From NCBI RefSeq assembly GCF_001949145.1, contig NW_019091385.1, positions 1,107,770-1,148,244 on the forward strand: a DNA stretch of 40,475 bases, written 5' to 3'. The notes under the pieces are model-generated. The model was not told where the DNA came from. It did no database searches and saw only the letters and a list, made by a program, of their open reading frames with translations. The stretch comes from Acanthaster planci (taxonomy: Eukaryota > Echinodermata > Asteroidea > Valvatida > Acanthasteridae). The position numbers and the translations under genes were made by a program. Of this stretch, positions 9,801 to 21,800 are shown one piece after another (the first letter of the stretch is position 1; every line of letters begins with the position of its first letter).

Positions 9801-12800
9801 GGGCATCAATAGATGTTGTCTGTCAGATTAGAGTAGCCACCAGACAGTCATTCATATGGGTTTAAACATCCAGTAAATGAAGGTTTGAAAATTTTGACTA
9901 AACGGAAAATCTTGAAAATCCCATGGGAACTCGTCATGCAACTCCAATTTAGACCCGGCAGCATTTGGTTAACAGATGATGGCAAGCGTGCATGATGCGT
10001 TTCCTTTGCTCTTGAAATATTAATAGCAATACGTCTAAGGTAAGATAAAATAAAAAAATAAACATTGTTTATTTTGGGTGGGTAGTTGATATTAGCTCCC
10101 CAAGGTACTGGGAATTTGTAATTTGTCCACTTTTGATGCCTTGGTGAGCCAAAGTTGACCATTCATCCTCAAACTATGTTTACATTTGTATGCTGTACAT
10201 GTATGTATCGTCAGCCTCCCTCCCATCACAAGATCTCAATGAAGACAAGTTGTAGAGTTGACCAGAACAAAGACCCACCTGGAAACTCAGCAAACGTAGT
10301 CCATAAGAGAAGTACATAGTCACTGGTGGTAAGAGATTGACAAGCATCGTAGCATTCCAACTGACTCTGGGAAGGGCTTCCAACTGAGAGATGTGTAAGA
10401 AATGAAAGTATCAATCAAAGTATCTGGATCCCAAAACACATGTGCACTGTATAACTTGAATTCTCTTGGCTGGGAATGAGGAAGAGACATTTAAGATATA
10501 CACAATTACAGTCAAACCTCGTTAAGAAGAGCCCTGTTAGTACGACATTCTGCTTATAACAATGACATTTTTACGTCCTAATCGTTTCTTTATTGTTTTC
10601 ATTATTGATAATACAATGTTCCTGTTGTAACAAGGTAATCTGAAAAGTCTGAAGGACCTCTTATTAACGAGGTTTGACTGTATTTGCCAACCAAACACAT
10701 GACTCTGAGATGGTTAAAGTCTCCAGTTAAATTTATCTACTTCTAACAAGACCATCAGCGAGCAAATTGCCATTTACAGGTTTGGTTTCATAAAATCAAT
10801 TAAAAACAAACATACACACGTATTTACAATACAGACAAAATAACAAGAATTTATATTTACAGTTGTCTAACTAGTTTGTCATTAGTGTGTAAGAAACAAT
10901 TCTGGGGCGAAAAAATTCCTTTGAACTTACAAGAACATGTGCTTCCTGATGCAAAGAGCTCTGTGCTTAGCAGGACAATCCCGTAGTAGGCAAAGGCATT
11001 GGCAAACCTGAGCAATGGAGGGGAAAAAAATGGAAATTATAGCTAGACAACAAACACCACACACAGATGGGGTTCAAGGTAACTTGGCTTGATGTAGATG
11101 TACATGTATCGGATAAGATATCTGACCTTTAAAGAAAACTGGAAAATGTTCCCTGCAGGCCCCAAATTGTATGACCACAGTATGGACTGTTGAAAATGCA
11201 GGAAATTATAGGAAAGAAAATGATAAAAAAGGAAATTCAATCAAATTTCTAACATCCTGTAAGGTACCATTCCAACTTCTCTTCTGCCACAAGACAATGA
11301 TGAAACACATGGAAACATCACTGCACCTGTTCTTATGAATATGTAAAATCAATCAAGAACTTTGGGTGAAGAAAAAGGCGAATTTGGTGCGTGCTGAAAT
11401 ATAAAGCGCTTGGCCCGTGATGCATCATGCTAACCACAACCACATTGTATGTTCAACCAAGCTGCAATCTAGTTTCAGCTTTTCGGCATTTTTCAATTCT
11501 CATTCTGCTTTTAAGTCTTTAGATCTTTATATTCTCAAGACGAGAGTGATGCGACATAATAAAACAAACCATATGAAGAGAAGGAGAATCGTCGTAATTC
11601 CCATCTCCTTGTTTTTGAACAGATCAGCGTAGGAACCTCTACTGACCTGATGGAGAAATTATGATTTGTAAAAAATTGTGTTAAGTTAAAAGAAAACCTC
11701 CATAAGGCTGTAAAACCTGCATGTAGGCATCTCACCCAAATTCTTGGGATGGAATAAACTAAAATCATTTCAGAGGAAAAAAAAATTCATCTTTGTATAC
11801 TTACCGGAACATCTTCAATCTTGAGTTTACCTAGTGGCATGGGCTTATTATTTGCTACGGCTATCGCTTTGAGAATATCATGTGCCTTCTGCTGGTTACC
11901 ACATGCTACGTAGTACCGGGCGCTCTCCGGTAACCACTAAAATGATGAAATCAAAAAGCCCAATTGTGACCCGCTCTGCAAAAACTGGTATTAAGGGACG
12001 CTGTGCTATTCCACGCTAAGAGCTTTTCTATGTGGAGAGGGTGGTTTTTACTTCTTGGTTCACTGACTTCTATTATATCAATACTTTCACGATTCATATG
12101 AGAAACATAACTGTTGCTATGGACATTCAAGAGACTTTCTTCTTGGCTGATTTCTCTTTCCACTTCCTGAGGTTTAAAGGGCTTTATCTCTGAGAGCACT
12201 TCTGTTAATGTGTATGATATGATTATGCAAGAATCAGTATATCTCCGGATTGCAAAATGCCACAGGGTTCAAACCTACACAAAGTTAAAGCTTATAATGT
12301 AACCAATTCAAATGTGTATGTAACTCATTTTGGAGCCGGTCACAGTTTTCAAAACATGAAGCCTATGACATTTTAGCTGTCATTTATGATCATGAAACAG
12401 TTTGACCAAAATCAAGTAGTGTATCTTACCTTACAACTCAACACGAAGATTAAAACAGGAATGGCCGAGAAAAGGAGAAGATAATTCCATCCAAGTGTTG
12501 GCATGACAACAAGAGCCAGGAGGACCTCTAGTACAGTACCCAATGCCCAAAAAACCTGAAGGTGTGGAGAAAAAGATGAAATGGATCCTAGTTCAAGATA
12601 AAGGTACTCTGCCGTCTTTTTCAAAGAATTAACCAAGTCCTGAAATCCAGTTTCATGATACTTTGCAAACTCTGGAATGACTCTACAAGCCAGGTCTTTT
12701 CGACACGTTTCATAGTCCAAGACCCAGCAGATTTTGTCATTAATTTAAAACCTAAAATTATCTGTAAAAAGTTTGACTCAGGATCAACTCGACTTTAACG

Positions 12801-15800
12801 TTTTTGCTGCCATTACATTCATCAGTGGCTTCTTGCAAGTCTCCAAGGACACTATTTCAGTGAAGCAAGTCCAAATGTTTAGTGAAAGTCCAAAACTCTG
12901 TTGTTTGAAACATTTGATGGACAAAAGACAGGTGAAATATGAGTAACTTACAGCAGTGAACACCACACACATGCCTCTGGTTTTGGAGGGCAGAAACTCT
13001 GTATATAGTGTTATTCTGTTGGGAAAAAAACCAAGCGAGTCTGAACTCTTTAACTCGGCACTGTATCAGAGAGTATGAGAAAAAATCACTTATAATATAC
13101 TCACTGATGAAAAGGTATGGAATGCCAACTAGAAATATTTGAGACTTAAAATATTAATGTACTCAGTGATGGAAAGGTATGGAATGCCAAACAGGAAATA
13201 TTTGTGACTTAATATAATACTGAGTTTACAGGCACTCTCTGTCAACTGATAGTTCAGTGCAGACCAATCACTCTAAAGCAGTGAAATAAAAGCATGTTTC
13301 ATATTTTTCACCAATGCAAAAATATCTCCACAGAGTTCATATACTAAGTGTAGATTATTAACAGTAAAAGAAAAGCCAACAGTAAGCAACAAAAATGGTC
13401 TTGAATTAAGACTAATCTTGTTTGAAGTGCTATCATTGTAAGACTTACGACTGAGGGACACCGCCGATACCAAAGCCAACCAAACATCTTAAGATGAGAA
13501 TCCATACGTAAGTAGGAGAAAAGCTGCTCAACAAACCGTGATAGAACAGCCACAAAGTACAGAAAATCAGGCCCTTAACAAAAGAAAACAAACAGAAAAA
13601 TTGTTTAATTAAAATAATTAGAATTTGATATTCATTATTACATAACTTGAGTCGCACAGACATTTCAATAAAAAGACAGGTAAGAAAATCGATCAATCTT
13701 TTAATATCTGTTGATTTGAATTCCATCTCATTCTCTTCAAGGATCTGATCAAAGTTCATTCCTGAGCCTGGTTTCCTTTACGACAAAACTCAGTATACAT
13801 GTATGGCTTACAGCACAATCTGTTCTAAGGCACAGAAATGTCAAAGGTACATGTACATAGTTAATATGGGTCATTCCATTAGGTTGGGGCACAATTTGTG
13901 ACAGTGTCCTTGTTACATTGGTAGCTTTCACCACCTGTCATGACCTGTAGAGTAGGTCATTTACTTTGGAATAATAACACACACCTCTGTATTCAGCCTA
14001 GCAAGATGTACATGTATAACAATGTCAATGTGGAATCCACATGAAGGGAAATAACTGTTCATATTTACGGAGACCATGTAACAATTGATACCGTCACAAA
14101 TTGTGCTCTAACCTCATGGAATGACCCAGAAATTCATCTAAACTACTAGGCTTTATTAATGAAGTTTTCAATTCCACCACAATGTTCTCTGCTTCAAATT
14201 AAAAAATTCATCAGACCAACCCCACCTGCAACTCTTGCAGTACAGGCATGCCATAAAAACCTGCCGCTGGTCTTTATGTGAAAGTAGCTGAAGTGTAAAA
14301 GTGTGTTTTGGAAACTATAATGCAGGGATCAACACATCCGTATGCATTTGTGTGTGTCACTAAAACCAAGTACAGACAATGCTGAGCTAGTTTCAGTATT
14401 ACTGAACAATTATGAGTGAAGATGAAATTCATATATTTTTTAAATATCTAGATGTTTTCTACTAAGGCAGGGAGTCTACGATTAATTTGAAAAATGTTAA
14501 GAAAACTTTATCATACTGTTTAAACGTGTAACCACTTGATGCTGGATGACGTGTAAACATGCATAATATGCCTTATTTGTTCCAGGCAGGACGTGTGCAC
14601 TTGTTTAAGAATTCTTTCTGTCATTAAGGTGTCATGTTTTGTTGGGTCAAAGCACAATTGGAAGATTGAAGAATTTGCCCCAGCAGCATTTTCGGGTGAG
14701 AAAATCCAACGTTAACTGGCAAAACGTGAAATGTCCCACCCTCACTACGATGTCATTGAAAACTTTAAACACAACAAATTGTATAGAATGTAAATAGTTG
14801 AAACAAAGTTCCGTTGATGAATAATGATCAAGGGTATTCCTTTGATATGACTGAGCAGTAAAGTGTTCTACAAATCTGATGATATTTCACAGACATGGTT
14901 TACATTAATAACGTCAAATCAAAACATCAAACCTCTAAACGGGGCGGTTCTGTTTAAACGTTTGGGAAAATCTGTAAACTGATTTGGAACTTTTTCATTT
15001 AAACATTTAAATGTGTAAATGTCTCACCCTAATTTTCTACTCAGAAAATTCTGGCAATAATTTTTTTCAATGCACATTAACTAAACATACCTACATGTAT
15101 ACATAAATGAGATTCATGGCTCACAAAACTGCAATATGTGAAGCTTGCTACCAGTAAAATCTTGTTAAATAAAATTGAATCTGAATTACAAGCGCTCATT
15201 GCACTGCTATAATGCAATTCTAAAAACAGTCCTCGCAAAAACTCTGTGTCTTCACCTGCAGTAAAAAAAAATTTTCCAAATCCACCTGCATTGAAGAGTT
15301 CTCTTTGAAAGAAAGTCCAATAAATCAAGACCTGTCACATTAATGTAATGGTCTCTGGCATGACCCATGGTCCAGCTCACAAAAATTCCTTGGAAGGCAG
15401 TCACTGGGTGGATAGACACCACTTCCTGTATTATAAGTAGATGCGATGACAGACAAGAGCATAGTAAACGCCTAATGCATTCCAGTGTGTACCCCACATG
15501 AACGCAATATTCCTGCGCTAGTCTTATTCAGCTTATTAAGTTCACAATGCATACCGGAATAATGCACATATTAGGATTCAATAATGACAATGAGCTTACC
15601 AATATTGCTTAGCATAATTTATATAACCACAGTAAGTATAATATATAGTTCATATAGTTTGTAAACTAGTGAAGGAATAATGTATTTTAGCTTTGGAATG
15701 CACATTATGAAATACTTGTAGCTGTGACTACAGTTTAAAAAAGGAGCCCATTACAGTATTGCAACCAGACAACTAAAAGCATTGTATAACACAAGTCAAC

Positions 15801-18800
15801 ATTTGAGCAGAGCCATTGATGTTAATTTTGATAAAATGATTCCTCAATTTGTGCTTGCACTGTGAAAAATGATTGCCAAACGTAATTAATTAGAATTCAT
15901 TTCGAAAACAGTGTTACTGGGATCTTTTGATAAACATTGAATAAAATATGACTGATTCTTGTAATTCCCATATCAACCATGTTTTATTTGAATTAAAAAT
16001 AAAAGCTCAATGAAGAGATAAATTTACATGTATATCTGTAACTAACACCATCCAACAGCAGTCGGTAAGATCTAACACATGCTGCATGGCTGATATGATG
16101 ACATAGAGGCAGACGTGAGCGATGTGTACATGTATAAATATACAGTACTTGGGTGTGTGTTTCCGGGCCATGTCAGATGCTAGTATTTTTTTAGCTTTTC
16201 AAAGGTTCTTCACCCTGAACAAAAAGTCATGTGAACTGAAAGTTGGTCAAAACAGATGTTCACAAAGGAACAAAGATAATTTACACTGACAAATTATTTC
16301 ACAACAGAGAAATAACATTTGTTTGAAAATCTTTGAAGATATTCATGGATGTATTTAAGGAACTCAAGCACTTTCATTAATATTCATAACCAGTGGAAAA
16401 TTGAGTCAATTTGACCAGATACACACATGTGCAACTACTTTGATTGTAAAATGATACAATCATTTCAATAATTGAACTCCATAAAAAGTGATTTGCAAAA
16501 GATACATCCTGCTGATGGGATCATTTCTGTTTATCAGCAATGTTCGTCGCATGAAATTCATTGATCATCTCGTGAACACTGTACTAAAGAAACCACATCA
16601 CACTTATAATTATCATAATGCATGCCAACAGTCATCATTAACCAAGTGAAGTCAAGGCTGACCATCTAATCCCACAACCTTTATCTTCAATTTCAGTTAC
16701 CATGGCAACTTTCAGTTACCATGGCAACTTTCCTGCTTGGCCAAATCCCTGATAGATGAAAGGCTAGGATCCAAGACTTTTCAACCGATATATTTCACAA
16801 TCTATAATCTCCACAGAATTGTGAACTCTCCATTTAGTGATTGAATAGAAACAGTCTCAATGAAGGCGAGACTTTGGTGACAAAAATTAATTTTACACTT
16901 TTCTTTCAAGCTTCGTATAATCTCCATTAATTTTCTCTAGTCCAACAAAGTGACCATTTAAATGTTAAATATTTTCATTCATCACTCTTACTTCCAAAGC
17001 AAAATTTTGCCTCCAAGATTCAAAATGAGACAATGATTTCTGGTATAAAACAAAGTTTTGACAGCTCTCAAGTTTTTGTAATATTACATGTATTTGCTGG
17101 AAAAATAAGAACCACCTGTAAAGAGAAGAGGATAATCTGCTTCAATGTACCCAGAGTTCAGCAGACACAAAGTTGACACTTTCAATTACAGGTGTTGCCA
17201 GGATTAAGGGGGGAGGGGACTTTGGCAAAGGGGAAAGCAAGCAGCAGAAGCAAAAACATGATGAGCAGTGGAATAGGACCAATTGAACGGTTGAAGAAGG
17301 CAAGTTCTGAAGTTCTTTCAAGCACTTTGGTGAGTTTCATCCTCTTTAATTTCTTTTTCAATCCCGTATCTTTTACCAGCCTGTCACCAGCTTTGGGTGG
17401 GGGGGGGAACACTATCAACTGGGGGGGCATATCACAAAAATAATTGATAATTATTTTTAATCGAGAATCGGCCACAGGTTATTAGAGTGTTAACTTTGAA
17501 CGACACTGTGCAGTGCCAGATTCAATTTAAAAGATACAGTTGAACATCTGGTTACAACAAAAATGTAACTTTTTGATGCAATCATCGAAAAGATCAGTGA
17601 AATTCTTTCTAACATTTGATTTGTGTTAAGCTTACTAGCGGTAGTTTATTATTTACTATAATTTATCATTCATAAAAATTGATTGCTTATTGCAGTAATG
17701 GTATATTTATTAGTCAATCATGCTACTCAACAAACTTTGCATTTGTGAATAGACCGTTTATAGACAACTGAAATAAAATACACAGGATGCCAGTTTTAGA
17801 TGACAGTGTGCCTGTTAACTTGATTTGTAGATTTAGTGGTAATCATGGCTAATACATGTATCTTGTCACTTTTCAATACTTTGGGTCAATTCATATAGGC
17901 TACTACCTACATGTACGAACAAAACAGAAAAATGAAGAGTTTTAAATCTGAAGTTGAAAGTTGCTGTACAAAACTAACGGACTGCTACACAATACATTTT
18001 TTTGTCACACAAACCTAAATGCATTTACTGCACGGCAAATCTCGCGTCCAAAATTTTGGAATAAATAATTCACTGAGACTGAAATATTGATTTCTTGAAA
18101 ACACTGTTTGCCTCTGTTACTGTGCCTATATCCAGACCACCTACATGTACATGTAGGTGAATACTTGCACCATGTTATGTCAAGGCTTTCATTCCTATGT
18201 ACATGCACCTGCTCATTGCACCTGCTCATTGTGGAAATCAAATCATGTACATGTATATGTACGCACATGTACATGTACACGTATGCACGACAGATTTTAA
18301 CCCGATCCTTCCCCAACCACACAGTAGTAAAGTGTTTAATTCGGTGGGGATAGGTCTGGTAGGCCCAGACAGCTGGCTTTTGTATTGCGTTTGGCATACC
18401 TCAGAAAAACTACATTTAAGTCCAACGTCCTCTGTGAAGAAACCCCTTTGTGTGAATGGGGAAGGTTAAGGCCAGCAACCCTTGGGGGGTTAGGGTTAAG
18501 TACCAAAACATTCCCGTCTGAAAGATTTTGGTGGTACTGTACATGCTGCAATTATACGCAATACATCCATGAACATGTCTAGACAGCTGCATGCATCATT
18601 GCACTCTGCATGCTGAGCTTTTCAAATGTGGAAAAACAACTCTTTTTTTGTATGACAGACTGCAGTGATTTCGTAGTTTCTGCTTAATTAAATCGTATGC
18701 CAAAGTCAACATCATTCCCCCACAAAGCTTGTAAGTGTGGACTGGGGCAAATTTCATAGAGCTGCTTGAGCACAGAATTTGCTTAAGCACAAAAAACCTT

Positions 18801-21800
18801 GCTTAATAAACAATGGTTACCAGCTCCAACTCTGTGTGATTGTCATGCTAACCAAAAGACAGGTAAATACCATTCCAAAACAATATAAATTACAAGAAGT
18901 TTTGGCTGGTAACCTGATTTGTCAAGCAAGTTTTTAAAGGTTAAACAATTTTTCACTTAAGCAGCACTATGAAGAAGCCTGGTTGGCTTCAAAATTGCTT
19001 AATTTGGTTTTGGTTCGGATGATGAAAATCTTGTAGCCCTGACAGCGTGGAAAATACTGGTTCTGTTTTGTACTGAATAAGAAGTACCACTCCTTCCCTA
19101 CAGACCTCCGTCTGTAGGGGTGAGTACTAGGAAGGAGGGGGGCAACTGCCCCACCCTAAAAAATGGAGAAATATGAAATATTTAGAGAGAAAAAGAAGAC
19201 AAAAGCAACAGGAATAAAATTGAGGAAAAGAGATGAAATCACTAAGCTGTTTGAAAATATAGATCTAAGAATTGACCCATTCCACCATTATTAGATTGTC
19301 AGTTTGCTACTAAGGAATGCTTACGTCCCCAATCACAAAAGATACTCATCAGTAATGCACAATGCATTTTGAATATTACACTGTGTGCCATACTTTGCAG
19401 TGATTCAACATTTCTAGCCTTGAAGATGGATCAATATTTTAAAATTGATTTTTACCTATAAAATACAGCATAAAAAGTTTTACAAAATGGTGTAGAAGTA
19501 TACACACTGCACAGCCTGCACATACATGAATGGGTCGCTTGATGACATCACTGTGCAAATGAAAAAGGGTTAAGGAAAGGCCACCAGGTTGTCATTCTGT
19601 AGGAATTTATCCGAGAGGCACTTCTCCACTGGTATTTTATTCTAAAAGCGCTCAAATACCTTCTCGTTTTATTAGATCAGCACTCTTACAAACAAGCACC
19701 AAAACGTAAATGTTGCCTTCCAAACTACATGCACCTCCTCCAATCATTCCGCTGAGTATTTCAAACACCCCAGGATGGAATCAAAATTCCCCCGATTTTC
19801 CCTGAAGGTAGAAAAAGAACCTACACAGATAAGGAGCATACAGTGTGTACTTACGGTTCTTCTACCGTACTTGTCACACATCTTTCCCCACAGTGTGGAA
19901 CTAGTGAACATCCCAATGAAGACCACAGTAGTGATTAGCGCTTCCTGCCAACGCTCAAGATGCCACAAACATCTCAGCTCCGGAGAAATGATACTCAACA
20001 ACATCATCTCGATTGCATCGGCCATCTACAGAAATATTCAAGTTTATTTCTCACACAAATCAGTCTAACAATTCACCATCTTAGGAACTCTATGCAGAAA
20101 ATCAATAACTTTCTCTGAGAATCCTCAAAGAAAAAATTGATGTTTGATTCTGAAAGATATAAACCGCATAACATAAATCCATTTCCAAATGAATTAACCC
20201 CTTATTTGTGCTTGAAAGTGTGAATGTACTTCATTGGAAAAGAAAGAGAAAATATAATTAAAGCATGAATGTACATGTATTAGTGAACGAGGGGTGAATG
20301 AAATCTGACCACATACCCAGCAGAATCCAACAAGTGCTGAGAGTTTCACCTGGAACCATCCAAAACCAATGGCTTCTACTGCCTGCTCCACAGTGAACTC
20401 ATCTAGGGTTCAACAAATGATATCACATGAGTCAGGATACCACACTAAACCTCTCCATCCATTCTACATGTAATTTTTCCGAAAGTTTTAATATTTTCCC
20501 TGGCTTGTCTTTCTTGTAAAGAGACTAGACACAGCAAGTGGCTACAGCCTTGCCATATGAAAACTGACATGATTTGGACCTTACTGAGTGCATTTCTGTA
20601 TGGATTTAAATTACATGCTAAGAAGGAAGGTATGACTGGCCAAAAAAAGGTTTTATTAATATTAAATATGTTGCTCCAAAGCATCACACTGATAATGCAT
20701 GTACATGTACGTTGGACACAATCGGTCGATACAGGTTTGCACAATTACCCGATCTATGCATGATTACTCGATTTTAGTGCACAATGCCCAAGCTGCGAGC
20801 ACAGCAACACACAACTACTGTAGTTACATGTGTCACGGCAAGGCAGTAGATTAATCAAGTAGTACATGTACATGTACAGTATTTATTTATACTGTTGCAT
20901 CATAATTCAGTTTCCATATCTGATGACAGTAATGGATTATTCTGCTAATTAAAATACAGAAAGTTTTGGCATGGGACACGGATTTCTTTTATGATCATAA
21001 AAGGCTACGTGAATTTCTCAAATTTCATTTGTGGTATTTGTCATGAAACCAACAAAAAGTGTGGGTGAAATGATCGACAGAGGAAAACAAAGATGTGGAG
21101 CCAAGGTCATGACTGTCAGACATTGAAGAGGACAGCTCTAGTAGTGATGAAGACAATTCTTGAAATTCTACAACCCTAGCACACTGTACATGTAGCAAGC
21201 ATACACTGAGCAAGAACACGTCGTTTGTCATCTTGCATGTAATGTAAAAAGTAAAATCAGGATTTTCATTGTAGTCTATGGAATCAAAGAGCAAGCATAT
21301 TTCCTGTCATATTCGCAAAGTGAACATTAGCCCAGGTGGACTCCCTGACGATACATGTACTACGTTACAACGTCCAACCTGGGCTAAGTAAGTGTACATG
21401 TACGTGTAGTGTATTTTCCCTGCAGTAAACTTACTAGCCATCTTAAAGCAATAAAATATTCTAAGAAGTCTAACTTAACTGGGGAATGCGGAGCAATTCA
21501 ACTACAAAATACTTCACAAGTTTTTCTGACCAGTCAGTCTTCTAACATGTCAAGTTGCAACTTGGCCTTTTTGCAAAGGCCTACACAGGTTGTCAAACAT
21601 AAAACAGTGTCCGTGTAAATGGAATTCTTTCCATATCATCACGCGTTATACCGCCAAAAAAAATCACCAACCTTCACATAACCCCAAAGCGTCCACATCC
21701 ACCTCTCCAACTCCACCAACAATGCTACCGAATCCGCCTGCCAGCTCGGCCGTATGTTGGCGCGATCTCCCCGTTGAGCCACTATCCGTTCCTGCGGTGC

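Larger units (their letters stand above)
7328..12951 (-). other. Introns 5-14 of SVOP (exons excluded)
   Basis: Introns above 300 bp here are 7328-7639, 7730-8274 (G-rich tract at 8196-8233), 8357-9027, 9140-10278, 10384-10930 (contains the Tigger-type MITE), 11008-11569, 11937-12429 (contains an unexplained open frame at 11951-12199) and 12556-12951. Apart from these items I see only AT-rich unique sequence. Confidence 0.5.
13574..19854 (-). other. Long SVOP intron 3 (6.3 kb)
   Basis: It holds the long-TIR element at 13867-14128, twin X-boxes at 16696-16728, an alternating ACATGTAC cluster near 18138-18290, a foldback element at 18743-18982 and a small hairpin at 19096-19119. G-rich runs occur near 17200-17430. 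Between these, 14130-16690 shows nothing I can name. Confidence 0.5.

Noticed and set aside
15252-15497. 81-codon minus-strand frame in SVOP intron 3
   Set aside because: No homology recognised. The phases do not fit between exons 3 and 4 of SVOP, which already join exactly.
21025-21294. 89-codon minus-strand frame in SVOP intron 1 with a Ser/Leu-rich stretch
   Set aside because: No matched acceptor and donor, and it would not fit the phase-1 junction between SVOP exons 1 and 2 convincingly.
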